In this document: positions 16,109 through 24,662 of the stretch, one piece after another
Layout: the number at the start of each line of letters is the position of its first letter
Position numbering within the stretch: position 1 is the stretch's first letter
Origin: Mesorhizobium sp.
Lineage (GTDB): Bacteria; Pseudomonadota; Alphaproteobacteria; Rhizobiales; Rhizobiaceae
Direction of reading: 5' to 3'
Assembly (NCBI RefSeq): GCF_017306585.1
Contig: NZ_JAFKIC010000158.1
Location: forward strand, 1 to 37,005
DNA length: 37,005 nucleotides
Position numbers and translations under genes: made by a program
Notes under the pieces: generated by a model
Seen by the model: the letters and a program-made list of their open reading frames with translations, nothing else
What the model was told of the DNA's origin: nothing
Database searches by the model: none

Positions 16109-17609
16109 CGCCGAACGAGGACTGGATGATCTTTTCCTCCGTCAGTTCGTCGCGGGTCAGGTTGGCGGCGATGCGCCCGTTCTTGAAGACATAGATGTGA
16201 TCGCAATTGTCGAGTTCTTCGGTTTCGGTTGTGTACCAGAGGAATGTGCGGCCCCGGCTCGCCTCCTCGCGCACGAGGTCGTAGACTTCGAGCTTGGTGC
16301 CGATGTCGACGCCGCGCATCGGGTCGTCCATCAGCACGATCCCGGCATCCGATCCCAGCGCACGCGCGAACAACGCCTTCTGCTGGTTGCCGCCGGACAA
16401 AGAGAAGATGTTGTTGTTCATGTCGGGCGTGCGGATGCCGATCTTCTTCTGCCAGAAGTCGGCGAGTTCGGCCTCGCGCCGTGGCGAGATCAGCAGTCCG
16501 TTGCGCAGCCGCGCCAGCGAGCGGATGCCGATATTCTCTGATATCGACCATTGCGGGAAGATACCGTCCGACTGGCGGTCGCCGGCGACCAGCGCCACCG
16601 GCGCGGTGACCTCGATGCCGGCTTTCGCGCGCGTCGCCCCGGCGAAGATTTGAAGCAGCAGGTCGGTCTGGCCATGACCGGCAAGACCGGCAAGGCCGAT
16701 GATCTCTCCCGCACAGGCGACAAGGTCCTTGCCGTCCGTCTGCCCGGCGGGCCGCGCCCGAACGCGCAGCGGACTGGCGCCCGGCTTGGCCGAAGCTTGC
16801 ACCTTGGTCTTCCTGTGCGCTTCCGCTCCGCCCATCACCGCCACGAGACGATCACGGTCGAACGCGCCGGCCGCGTCCGACGCCACGACCTTACCGTCGC
16901 GCATCACCACGATCCGGTCGGCGTTCCGCAGCACCTCGCCCAGCACATGCGAGATGAGGATGCAGCTGCCGCCAGCGGCCACGAAGCGGCGCACGAAGGC
17001 AAGCAATTGGCCCGCAGTGTGCGCATCGAGCGACGAGGTCGGCTCGTCCAGGATGACGAGATCGAGCCGGTCGCGTGTCACCGTGAAGGCGCGCGCCACC
17101 TCCACCATCTGGCGCCGGCCGATCGACAGGTCGCCGACAATGTCGGATGCCGAAATCCCGTGATCGGGAAAGATCTCGTCCAGCTTGGCCGCGATCAGGG
17201 CCGCCGCCCGGCGCCGCCAGCCCAGGCCGGTGAGCGCGGCATGGTTGATGCGCGTGTTCTCCGCAACGCTCAGATTGGGGCAAAGCGACAGTTCCTGGAA
17301 CACGCAGCGTATGCCGAGCTGCTGCGCCCGCGACACCGAATAATTGTCCTCGGCGGCGCCATGCACGCCGATCCTGCCGCTGTCGGGCGTCAGCGTGCCC
17401 GCCACCATGTGCATCAGCGTCGATTTGCCGGCGCCGTTATGGCCGACCAGACCGACGCATTCGCCGGGCTGGACATGGAAATCCACGCCGCCCAGCGCCC
17501 TGACGGCGCCGAAATGTTTTTCGGCACCGTCAAGCCTTACAATATCAACATTGGCGGCGCCGAAATGCTTTTCGGCGCCGCCCAGCCTGATGATGTCAGT
17601 GTCAGCCAT
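16098..17609 (-). CDS. Sugar ABC transporter ATPase, two-domain (RbsA/MglA family)
   Basis: This 503-residue protein has two fused nucleotide-binding domains. Domain 1 has Walker [10 protein letters not shown], signature [15 protein letters not shown] and Walker [13 protein letters not shown]. Domain 2 has the usual degenerate Walker A ([13 protein letters not shown]), signature [15 protein letters not shown] and Walker [14 protein letters not shown], where Asp replaces the catalytic Glu common in RbsA (DEPTRG). The N terminus is odd: [14 protein letters not shown] is followed at once by [14 protein letters not shown], a 17-residue duplication. The ATG at 17609 was preferred to a TTG at 17615. 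It follows the binding-protein gene by 43 bases. Confidence 0.87.
   Translation of the reverse strand: MADTDIIRLGGAEKHFGAANVDIVRLDGAEKHFGAVRALGGVDFHVQPGECVGLVGHNGAGKSTLMHMVAGTLTPDSGRIGVHGAAEDNYSVSRAQQLGIRCVFQELSLCPNLSVAENTRINHAALTGLGWRRRAAALIAAKLDEIFPDHGISASDIVGDLSIGRRQMVEVARAFTVTRDRLDLVILDEPTSSLDAHTAGQLLAFVRRFVAAGGSCILISHVLGEVLRNADRIVVMRDGKVVASDAAGAFDRDRLVAVMGGAEAHRKTKVQASAKPGASPLRVRARPAGQTDGKDLVACAGEIIGLAGLAGHGQTDLLLQIFAGATRAKAGIEVTAPVALVAGDRQSDGIFPQWSISENIGIRSLARLRNGLLISPRREAELADFWQKKIGIRTPDMNNNIFSLSGGNQQKALFARALGSDAGIVLMDDPMRGVDIGTKLEVYDLVREEASRGRTFLWYTTETEELDNCDHIYVFKNGRIAANLTRDELTEEKIIQSSFGDAA
17505..17597 (-). repeat. In-frame 51-base tandem duplication at the 5' end of the sugar ATPase gene
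   Basis: Two similar segments (17556-17597 and 17505-17546 on the minus strand) encode [14 protein letters not shown] and [14 protein letters not shown], offset by 17 codons. The DNA is also alike: GCCGAAATG-TTTTTCGGC and GCCGAAATG-CTTTTCGGC are visible on the plus strand. RbsA-type proteins carry this stretch once, just before the Walker A region, so one copy is extra. Confidence 0.85.
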
Positions 17610-17652
17610 GCTCAACGATATCCGCTCGGCGACACGGACGGCAACGCCAGCT

Positions 17653-18666
17653 TCACTTGATGTTGGCCTTGATGGCCGCGATGGCGTCTTCCTGGCTGTA
17701 TTCGTGCGTGGCGACGCCGCCTTCCTTGATCTTGGGCAGTGCGGCTTCGAAATCGTCCTGAGTGAATGCGAGATAGGGCACCAGAAGGTCGTGCGGAATG
17801 TCCTTGCGGCCGTCCAGCACCTGCTGCGCCACCCAGAAGGCGAGTGAGGACACGCCCGGCGCGATCGATGCCGACCAGGTCTTGTAGCCGTCCTTGTCCT
17901 TCTGTTCCTTCCACCATTTCAGCTCGTCCTGCCGGTTGCCCATGATGATGGTCGGGCGCGGCTTGCCGGCGGCGGCGAAGGCTTGCGCGGCGCCATAGCC
18001 GTCGCCACCCTGGTCGACGACGCCGACGATATCGGGCAGCGAGGGCAGGATGGTCGCGACCGCTTTCTGCGCCGTGGTCTGGTCCCAGTCGCCGGTGACG
18101 GAGCCGACGATCTTGAACTCCGGATGGGCGGCGACCCCTTCCAGAATGCCGGCATGGATGGCGTCGTCGATCGAGGTGCCGGCAAGGCCGCGGATTTCGA
18201 GAAGATTGCCGCCCTTGGGCTGGAACTTGGCCATCTGCTCGACTTCCTGCTTGCCCATGTCCTTGAAGTCGACGACGACACGGTAGGCGCAGGGCTCGGT
18301 GACGATGCCGTCGAAGGAGACGACGACGATACCGGCGTCACAGGCCTGCTTGATGGCGCCGTTGAGAGCATCCGGCGAGGCGGCGTTGATGACGATGGCG
18401 TCATAGCCCTGCAGGATCAGGTTCTGCACCTGGGCAGCCTGTGTCGGCACTTCCTTGTCGGCGGTGGTGAAGATGTCGGCGGCGCCGACCACCTTGTCGT
18501 CGACCGCCTTCTTGGTGACGATCCCGTAGCTGTCGAGCATCGCCTGGCGCCAGGAATTGCCGGCATAATTGTTGGAGAAGGCGATCTTCTTGCCGCTCGT
18601 GTCGGCAAGCGCGGTGCCCGAGGCGAGCATCGCCGCGAAAGCGCCAAGGACCAGTAATTTCTTCAT
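17653..18666 (-). CDS. Periplasmic sugar-binding protein of the ribose-type ABC importer
   Basis: This 337-residue periplasmic-binding protein (Peripla_BP_4/RbsB-like fold) captures the solute for the adjoining permeases. A signal peptide ([21 protein letters not shown]) covers residues 1-21. Mature features include [16 protein letters not shown], the [19 protein letters not shown] segment and VVVSFDGIV typical of the family. The frame is open to 18705, but the ATG at 18666 has GGGAGG at a good distance and leads the signal peptide. The nearby lactonase and tautomerase suggest a sugar-acid, lactone or other oxidised ligand; that is inference. Confidence 0.87.
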   Translation of the reverse strand: MKKLLVLGAFAAMLASGTALADTSGKKIAFSNNYAGNSWRQAMLDSYGIVTKKAVDDKVVGAADIFTTADKEVPTQAAQVQNLILQGYDAIVINAASPDALNGAIKQACDAGIVVVSFDGIVTEPCAYRVVVDFKDMGKQEVEQMAKFQPKGGNLLEIRGLAGTSIDDAIHAGILEGVAAHPEFKIVGSVTGDWDQTTAQKAVATILPSLPDIVGVVDQGGDGYGAAQAFAAAGKPRPTIIMGNRQDELKWWKEQKDKDGYKTWSASIAPGVSSLAFWVAQQVLDGRKDIPHDLLVPYLAFTQDDFEAALPKIKEGGVATHEYSQEDAIAAIKANIK

Positions 18667-18745
18667 GTCGATTATCCTCCCAGATGTTGATTGCTGCACG
18701 TCCATCGATCCTTCCGGACCGGCTTCACTCCCATCTCACGCGTGC

Positions 18746-19636
18746 TCAGAACAGCCTCAGCCCCGGAACGCGTACCCTCAACCGGTAGAGCGATGTCGAG
18801 GCGGCTATGTAGAGGCCCCTCAGATCATCATCGCCGAAGGTGAAGTTGGCACAGTTTTCCGGCGTCGCGATGACGCCGAGAAGCTCGCCCGAGGCATCGA
18901 ATACATGGATGCCGCCGGGGCCGGTGCAATAGAGGTTGCCACGGCTGTCGATCTTCATGCCGTCCGGCGCGCCCGGCTCGTCGCCCTCGGTCACCGCCCA
19001 CACCGCGCCGCCATTGAGATCGCCATTCGCTTCCACGCCGAACACCCTGATGTGTCCGCGTTCGGTGTCGTTGACGAACAGCCGCGATTCATCGAGCGAG
19101 AAGCAGAGCCCGTTCGGCTGCACGAAATCGTCGGCCAGCAAGGTCAGCCGGGCGGCATCGCCATCGATTCGGTAGACGCCCTGGAACGACAGCTCCTGCG
19201 GCCTCGGCACGCCGTAGAATTCCACCCGGCCGTAGCTCGGATCGGTGAAGTAGATCGACCCGCCGGTGGCGACGACGATATCGTTGGGACTGTTGAGCTG
19301 CCTGTCCCCGTAATGGGTGGCGAGAATGGTCGTCGCGCCGTTCGGTTCGGCGCGTGTCACCCGGCTCGTCGCGTGCTCGCAGGTCACCAGCCGCCCATGG
19401 CGGTCGAGCGTGTTGCCATTGGCCATCCGGCTGGGCTCGCGAAACAGCTCGATCGCACCCGAGGCAAGCCTGCGATGCATGCGGCCAGCCGGAATGTCGG
19501 AAAAGACCAGCCATTTCTCATAGGGGTGCCAGACCGGCCCCTCGATGAAGCTGTAACCCGTGGCGAGCCGCTCCATCGCCGCATTGCCGACGACGTCGTC
19601 GAAGCCGGATCGATGGGCGCGCGCCTGGATCGACAT
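18746..19636 (-). CDS. SMP-30/gluconolactonase-family lactonase
   Basis: This 296-residue six-bladed beta-propeller enzyme of the SMP-30/LRE family would hydrolyse a lactone, probably in the cytoplasm since no signal peptide is visible. The expected divalent-metal ligands are present: Glu32 (IEGPVW), Asn175 (QPNGLCFS) and Asp225 (APDGMKID), with Asn118 (SPNDIV) as a further substrate-pocket residue; the 175-225 spacing matches the family. Its ATG shares one base with the tautomerase stop (TAATG). The importer follows after 79 bases. The true lactone is unknown; sugar-acid lactones are commonest. Confidence 0.85.
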   Translation of the reverse strand: MSIQARAHRSGFDDVVGNAAMERLATGYSFIEGPVWHPYEKWLVFSDIPAGRMHRRLASGAIELFREPSRMANGNTLDRHGRLVTCEHATSRVTRAEPNGATTILATHYGDRQLNSPNDIVVATGGSIYFTDPSYGRVEFYGVPRPQELSFQGVYRIDGDAARLTLLADDFVQPNGLCFSLDESRLFVNDTERGHIRVFGVEANGDLNGGAVWAVTEGDEPGAPDGMKIDSRGNLYCTGPGGIHVFDASGELLGVIATPENCANFTFGDDDLRGLYIAASTSLYRLRVRVPGLRLF

Positions 19637-19830
19637 TACGCGCCCTTCGGTTCGCGCACCGGCGTACCGCCCACGAACCAGTCGCTGCCCGGCACATCCT
19701 CGATGACAACCCAGATCGCTTCCCTGGGCAGTTCCGCGATCTCGCTGATCGCCTCGGTGACGCGGCGCGAAATCTCGTTCTTGCGCTGCTGCGAATGGCC
19801 CTCGAGTATCCGTATGCTGACGAACGGCAT
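19636..19830 (-). CDS. 4-oxalocrotonate tautomerase-family protein
   Basis: This 64-residue protein is the normal size for the small tautomerase family. After Met removal it begins with Pro (MPFVSIRILEG), the catalytic base of these enzymes. The following RKNEISRRVTEAISEIAELPREAIWVVIEDV pattern matches the beta-alpha-beta fold, and the C-terminal SDWFVGGTP is typical. The frame is open to 19938, but GGGGAGG precedes the ATG at 19830 and Pro must be residue 2. It probably isomerises an enol intermediate in the pathway served by the lactonase and importer; the substrate is not known. Confidence 0.85.
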   Translation of the reverse strand: MPFVSIRILEGHSQQRKNEISRRVTEAISEIAELPREAIWVVIEDVPGSDWFVGGTPVREPKGA

Positions 19831-19880
19831 GGGCACCCTCCCCGGTCTTCCTGTCCTGCCCGGTTGTTTGCCCGGGTTCG

Positions 19881-19895
19881 TTTTGTAGGACAAAA
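19881..19895. promoter_or_regulatory. GntR/FCD-type palindromic operator before the tautomerase-lactonase-importer operon
   Basis: TTTTGTAGGACAAAA is a perfect 6-3-6 palindrome 51-65 bases upstream of the tautomerase start. Its core TTGT-N3-ACAA matches operators of GntR regulators of the FadR/FCD subfamily, which often control sugar-acid and organic-acid uptake operons. No GntR gene is in the window, so the regulator would act in trans. The gap 19831-19980 holds nothing else recognised. Confidence 0.55.
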
Positions 19896-19980
19896 GCCTA
19901 ACCAGGATGGAAGCTCGACGATACGGGTCTACGCGCATCGACGACTGTGGTTTTGCACAGTCGGCGATGTCGGGGCGCCC

Positions 19981-20718
19981 CTACTCCTGCAGCGGAGTCG
20001 CCTGCGCCAGCCAGGCGTCGAGCTGGGCCTGTTCGCGGCGCAGGGCATCGACGTTGATGAGGCCTCGCGCCAGGGCCAGGTAGATCGCCCGCGTCCGCGA
20101 ATTGAAGACGGAGGCTTCGCCGGCGCCGTCCTCCGGCGGCGCGATGCCGAGCTTGTCGTAGACATGCTTGATGCGGCTTTGCGCGCCGCGGATCGACAGT
20201 CCGCGCCGGGCGGCGATCGCCCGGTCGGTCAGGCCGAGCGCGATGTCGATCAGGCTTTCATACTCGCCATCGGTGATGCCCTCGAACCGGTCCTGGACGC
20301 GGTGCTGGATGCCCCGGATTTCGCGGTCGATGATACAATGGCCCTCGCGGAACACGCCGCGCAGCGCCGAGCGCATGCCTTCCTCGGTCGCCGATTTCAG
20401 CACATAGCCGTAGACCGACCCCGGCGGCACGATGCGCGCCACGCCGCGCACATAGGCTTCGTCGGCGAAATTCGACCAGAACAGGATATGCGTGCCGGCG
20501 CGGCGGCTCCAAATGGCGCGGGCCACCTCGATGCCCGTCGCCTTGGGCAATTGCAGGTCGAGCACGACATGCGGCGGCTCGTGCGCCGCGGCCAGGCTGA
20601 TCGCGTCCTGGCCGTCGCCGGCCTCGATCACCTCGACGTCATCAGGCCACAACTGTTCCACCGTGCGCCGCGCGAAGCTGCGGTGCAGGCCGTCATTCTC
20701 GGCAATCATGACCAGCAT
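19981..20718 (-). CDS. Response regulator, NarL/LuxR type
   Basis: This 245-residue regulator has an N-terminal receiver domain with an acidic pair near residues 7-9 (AENDG), phospho-acceptor Asp54 in VVLDLQLPKATG, and Ser/Lys switch positions in SNFAD and LKSATEEG. The C-terminal part contains a LuxR-like helix-turn-helix, TDRAIAARRGLSIRGAQSRIKHVYDKLGI, more divergent than usual. Its ATG overlaps the kinase stop (TGATG), so the pair forms a two-component system. Target genes are unknown; neighbouring sugar operons are candidates only by proximity. Confidence 0.83.
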   Translation of the reverse strand: MLVMIAENDGLHRSFARRTVEQLWPDDVEVIEAGDGQDAISLAAAHEPPHVVLDLQLPKATGIEVARAIWSRRAGTHILFWSNFADEAYVRGVARIVPPGSVYGYVLKSATEEGMRSALRGVFREGHCIIDREIRGIQHRVQDRFEGITDGEYESLIDIALGLTDRAIAARRGLSIRGAQSRIKHVYDKLGIAPPEDGAGEASVFNSRTRAIYLALARGLINVDALRREQAQLDAWLAQATPLQE

Positions 20719-21980
20719 CAGACCACCTCCGCCACCGGCCGTTCAGCCGAACCTGTCTTCGCGTTTCTTGGTGCCGCGCGGTCGATCTCGATCACCACGC
20801 GCGTGCCGCCCTTGCGGCTGACCGGCTCGAAGCGCAGGCGCGCGCCGACGAGGGCCGCCCGCGTATGCATGTGGCCGATACCGCCCTGGGCGGCCGGGTC
20901 AACCGCGCCGCAGCCATGGCCGTCATCGGTGACCACGACCTGGAACACGCTGTCGGTCGACGAAAGCCGCACATCGATGCGGCCCGGTCCGGCATGGCGC
21001 ACGGCATTGTTGATCGCTTCCTGGACGATCCGGTAGAGCGCGGTGCGCAGCGTTTCCGACATGGTGTCGGCGCTGCCGTCGCTGCTGTCGGCAATGCGCA
21101 CCGCGATCGGCGGCTTGGCCCTTGCCACGCTGCGATTGAGATGCGCCTCGACGGCGTCGCGCAGGCCGAACAGTTCGAGCACGCTCGGCCGCATGTCGTC
21201 GACGATGTGGCGCAGCTCGGCCAGGCAGCCGGCGATCTCCTGCTCGAGATCGGCAAGCTGCGCCGCCCGCGCCACGCCCCGGCTACGGAACGCCGAGACC
21301 TGCCGCGCGATACGGGCGAGGTCCCCGAGCGTCTGGTCGTGCAGGTCCATGGCCATGCGGCGGCGCTCGCGCTCCATGCCCTCGGTCAGCTGCGAGGCGC
21401 CGACCCGCAGCAGTTCGGCATGGTTGCGAGCATCGCTCTCGGCCAGCATGGCGCGGCGCGCTTCCTCGGTCTGGATCAGCGCGAAGATATACGGGCCGAT
21501 GAGATCGGCGCATTGCTGGGCGACCTGGACATCGGCCTGCGTGTAGCAGCCGATGTCATGCCGGCTGATATTGAGAGCGCCGATCACGGTGCCGCGCGCC
21601 CGGAGCGGTACGATTATGCGGCTACGCAGCTTGGCGGCGTAGATCGGCTCGTCGAAGGCGCCCTCGAAATGGAAGCGATCGTCGACAAGCGCATTGTCCG
21701 ACAGCAAATAGGGCGTCTGGCCCCACAACACGCAGCGGATGGGGCTGCCCTCGACGGGATGCTGGGCAAGTTCGCTCCAGCTAGTGTGGAAGCCCGCTTC
21801 GTAGCAGGCATGCATGCGCCCATCCAGCGTCAGCACCGCCAGGTCGATATGGTCATGGGGAATGAGCGTGCCGATCTCGATCGCCGTCGCCCGGAACGCG
21901 GAGCCCGGATCGATGTGGCCGGCTAGCGCCCGCGAAATCGCCAGCAAACGGTCGACCAGCCGGGGAGATACCTCCGCCAT
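20718..21980 (-). CDS. GAF-domain sensor histidine kinase (HisKA_3 / NarX-type core)
   Basis: This 420-residue kinase has a GAF domain at about 20-165 (IVPLRARGTVIGALNISRH is its core), a coiled linker, a HisKA_3 dimerisation helix with phospho-acceptor His214 in MAMDLHDQTLGD, and an HATPase domain with N box EAINNAVRHAG and G box DDGHGCG, then GGIGHMHTRA. No membrane helices are evident, so it is probably cytosolic and senses an internal ligand, redox state or gas. The frame is open to 22334, but GGGAGGAGAC directly before the ATG at 21980 decides the start. It phosphorylates the adjacent regulator, presumably. Confidence 0.84.
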   Translation of the reverse strand: MAEVSPRLVDRLLAISRALAGHIDPGSAFRATAIEIGTLIPHDHIDLAVLTLDGRMHACYEAGFHTSWSELAQHPVEGSPIRCVLWGQTPYLLSDNALVDDRFHFEGAFDEPIYAAKLRSRIIVPLRARGTVIGALNISRHDIGCYTQADVQVAQQCADLIGPYIFALIQTEEARRAMLAESDARNHAELLRVGASQLTEGMERERRRMAMDLHDQTLGDLARIARQVSAFRSRGVARAAQLADLEQEIAGCLAELRHIVDDMRPSVLELFGLRDAVEAHLNRSVARAKPPIAVRIADSSDGSADTMSETLRTALYRIVQEAINNAVRHAGPGRIDVRLSSTDSVFQVVVTDDGHGCGAVDPAAQGGIGHMHTRAALVGARLRFEPVSRKGGTRVVIEIDRAAPRNAKTGSAERPVAEVV

Positions 21981-22203
21981 GTCTCCTCCCTTACCGCTTC
22001 GTTGGCCCCCGCTGGGCTGCGCTCCCGCGCATGGCGCGTCGGCGTGCCTCTTCTTGTTGTTCCTCCCGGCCGCCCGAAATAGTGGCCGCTTGATGGTACC
22101 GCTGTCAACGCCGGCTTCCGCTACGGCACCGGCGATCAACTTGCGGTGCGACGATTGAAAAGCCGTCGGCTCATGGTAGGAACGCGGCAGGAGAGACCAA
22201 TCG
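21981..22203. promoter_or_regulatory. Divergent intergenic region between the kinase and glucoamylase genes
   Basis: These 223 bases must hold the promoters of the kinase-regulator pair (leftward) and of the glucoamylase operon (rightward). The ribosome binding sites are clear: GGAGGAG for the kinase and AGGAGAG (about 22189-22195) for the glucoamylase. A possible weak promoter for the latter is TTGAAA (22155-22160) with TAGGAA 16 bases on. No convincing operator was found. Confidence 0.4.
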
Positions 22204-24612
22204 ATGGCAGTGACGCCGACCGTTGCACAGGGCGCGCCGGGTATCCCGGCACGCTGGACGTCAAGCGCCAAGAGTGGCGTCGGCACCGCGCTTTCGGCGA
22301 AAAGCCCGCTCTGGTTCACCGTCAGCCACGGCATCCTGAACGAGATCTACTATCCTCGCCTCGACAGCGCCTGCACCCGCGACCTCGGCCTGATCGTCAC
22401 CGGCCCGGGCGGGTATTTCTCGGAAGAGAAGCGCGACGCCGCGCATGCGATCGAGCCCTTCGAGGCAGGCGTACCCGCCTACAGGCTTACAAACACGGCT
22501 GATGCCTATCGGATCGACAAGCGCATCCTCGCCGATCCGGCCCGGCCCGCGCTGCTGCAGGAAATCACCTTCACGCCGCTCAAAGGTTCCGCCGGCGATT
22601 ACCGCGTCTATGCGCTGCTGGCGCCGCATCTGGTCAACGCCGGCATGGGCAACACCGCCTGGGTCGGTGACCACGAGGGAAAGCCGGTGCTGTTCGCTTC
22701 AGGACGAGGCACCTGCCTGGCGCTTGTCTCGTCGTTGTCGTGGCGGGACTGTTCGGCCGGCTATGTCGGCTTCTCGGACGGCTGGCAGCAGCTTCACAAC
22801 GGCGGCCGGCTCGATCCGGCCTGCCAGCGCGCCGAGGACGGCAATGTCGCGCTGACCGGTGAAATCGGCTTTACGCCGGCCAGCACAAAAGCCGTGCTGG
22901 CGCTCGGGTTTGGTGCAACGCCCGACGAAGCCGCGCAGAACGCCTTCGCCAGCCTGAAGCGGGGCTTCGAACCCGCTGCCAAATCCTATGTCGCCAACTG
23001 GCGCGAATGGCAGCAGGGCCTGCTGCCTCTCGACCGGCACGCATCCGGGACCAACACTTACCGGACCAGCACCGCGGTTCTGGCGACGCATCGGTCGATC
23101 AGGACACCGGGGGCGGCGGTCGCCAGCCTGTCGATCCCCTGGGGCTTCAACAAGGGCGATGACGATCTCGGCGGCTATCATCTGGTCTGGCCGCGCGACC
23201 TGGTCGAGACGGCGGGCGGTTTTCTCGCCGCCGGCGATGCCGACTCGGCGCTGCGGATCCTCGAATATCTGCGCTCCATCCAGCAGCCGGACGGCCACTG
23301 GTCGCAAAATGCCTGGCTCGACGGGTCGGCCTACTGGCCCGGCATCCAGATGGACGAATGCGCCTTCCCGCTCCTGCTGGCCGATGCCTTACATCGTACG
23401 GGCCATCTGCCGCACGCCAGGCTGAAGACCTTCCTGCCGATGATCGAGCGCGCCGCCGGCTATGTCACGCGCAACGGACCCGTCACCGGCGAGGACCGCT
23501 GGGAGGAAGATGCCGGCTTCAGCCCGTTCACGCTGGCCGTCGAGATCGCCGCGCTGCTCGCCGGCGCCGACCTGCTCGGCGCCGGTGGCAAGCATGAGGA
23601 AGCGGCTTACCTCAGAGAAACCGCTGATTGCTGGAATGAGCAGGTCGAGCGCTGGACCTATGTCACGGACACGGCGACCTGCAAGGCGGCCGGCGTCGAA
23701 GGTTATTATGTCCGCATCGCGCCGCCCGACAGCGCCGAGGCCGGCTCGCCGAAAGACGGCTATGTCCCGATCAAGAACCGGCCGCCGGGAGACACCGACC
23801 GGCCGGCGCAGGAAATCGTCAGCCCGGACGCGCTGGCGCTGGTGCGCTTCGGCCTGAGGGCCGCCGACGACCCGCGTATTGTCAACACGGTCAAGGTCAT
23901 CGACGCGCAATTGCGCCGCGACCTGCCGCAGGGGCCGCTCTGGTATCGCTATAATGGCGACGGCTATGGCGAGCACGAGGATGGCGCGCCGTTCGACGGC
24001 ACCGGCCAGGGCCGGCCGTGGCCGTTGCTGGCCGGCGAACGAGCCCATTACGAACTGACGGCGGGCCGCAAGGATGCGGCGCTCGGCCTGCTCGGGGCAC
24101 TGGAAGGCTCGGCTGAACCCGGCGGCCTGTTGCCGGAACAGGTCTGGGACAGCGGCGACATGCCCGAGCGCGAATTACTGTGCGGCCGCCCCTCGGGCAG
24201 CGCCATGCCGCTGGTCTGGGCGCATTCCGAGCATATCAAGCTCTTGCGCTCGCTGCGCGACGGCATCGTCTTCGACATGCCGCCGCAAGGGGTGAAGCGC
24301 TATATCGAGGACCGAACCGTATCGCCCTTCAGGACATGGCGCTTCAACAACAAGATCCGCGCGCTAGCCGCCGGCAAGACGCTGCGCATCGAACTTCTGG
24401 CCGCCGCCACAGTCCACTGGAGCACCGACAACTGGGCGAGCGCCCAGGACAGCAAGACGAAGGAGAACGCTTTCGGCGTCCACCTTGTCGATCTGCCTGT
24501 CGCCGGCCTCCCCAGCGGAAGCTCGCTCATCTTCACTTTTTTCTGGCCCGGGACCGGCGATTGGGAGAATGTCGACTTCTCCGTCATATTGGGCGACCAG
24601 GACAGCCAGTAG
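22204..24612 (+). CDS. Glycoside hydrolase family 15 glucoamylase (glucan 1,4-alpha-glucosidase)
   Basis: This 802-residue enzyme would release glucose from non-reducing ends of alpha-glucans. The N-terminal beta-sandwich domain (about 1-270; SPLWFTVSHGILNEIYYPR) is the one found in prokaryotic glucoamylases and glucodextranases. The (alpha/alpha)6 catalytic domain follows, with WPRDLVETAGGFLA, the likely acid Glu434 in DRWEEDAGFSPFT and the likely base Glu645 in LLPEQVWDSGD. A short C-terminal beta region ends the protein. No signal peptide is visible, so it probably acts in the cytoplasm on glycogen-, maltodextrin- or trehalose-like glucans. It heads an operon with the oxidative pentose phosphate enzymes and a glucokinase, which would consume its product. 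Confidence 0.87.
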   Translation: MAVTPTVAQGAPGIPARWTSSAKSGVGTALSAKSPLWFTVSHGILNEIYYPRLDSACTRDLGLIVTGPGGYFSEEKRDAAHAIEPFEAGVPAYRLTNTADAYRIDKRILADPARPALLQEITFTPLKGSAGDYRVYALLAPHLVNAGMGNTAWVGDHEGKPVLFASGRGTCLALVSSLSWRDCSAGYVGFSDGWQQLHNGGRLDPACQRAEDGNVALTGEIGFTPASTKAVLALGFGATPDEAAQNAFASLKRGFEPAAKSYVANWREWQQGLLPLDRHASGTNTYRTSTAVLATHRSIRTPGAAVASLSIPWGFNKGDDDLGGYHLVWPRDLVETAGGFLAAGDADSALRILEYLRSIQQPDGHWSQNAWLDGSAYWPGIQMDECAFPLLLADALHRTGHLPHARLKTFLPMIERAAGYVTRNGPVTGEDRWEEDAGFSPFTLAVEIAALLAGADLLGAGGKHEEAAYLRETADCWNEQVERWTYVTDTATCKAAGVEGYYVRIAPPDSAEAGSPKDGYVPIKNRPPGDTDRPAQEIVSPDALALVRFGLRAADDPRIVNTVKVIDAQLRRDLPQGPLWYRYNGDGYGEHEDGAPFDGTGQGRPWPLLAGERAHYELTAGRKDAALGLLGALEGSAEPGGLLPEQVWDSGDMPERELLCGRPSGSAMPLVWAHSEHIKLLRSLRDGIVFDMPPQGVKRYIEDRTVSPFRTWRFNNKIRALAAGKTLRIELLAAATVHWSTDNWASAQDSKTKENAFGVHLVDLPVAGLPSGSSLIFTFFWPGTGDWENVDFSVILGDQDSQ

Positions 24613-24662
24613 ATCTTTCCCCAGCAAATCCAGCGAATCTTTCAGGAAACAGGGACGAAGCC

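Noticed and set aside
14636-16129. 497-codon plus-strand frame opposite the sugar permeases
   Set aside because: Extremely rich in Arg, Asp, Gln and His, a shadow of hydrophobic permease codons.
18746-19636. SMP-30 gene as the missing 6-phosphogluconolactonase of the glucose operon
   Set aside because: It lies on the opposite strand in an operon with a tautomerase and importer and belongs to a family that normally acts on unphosphorylated lactones.
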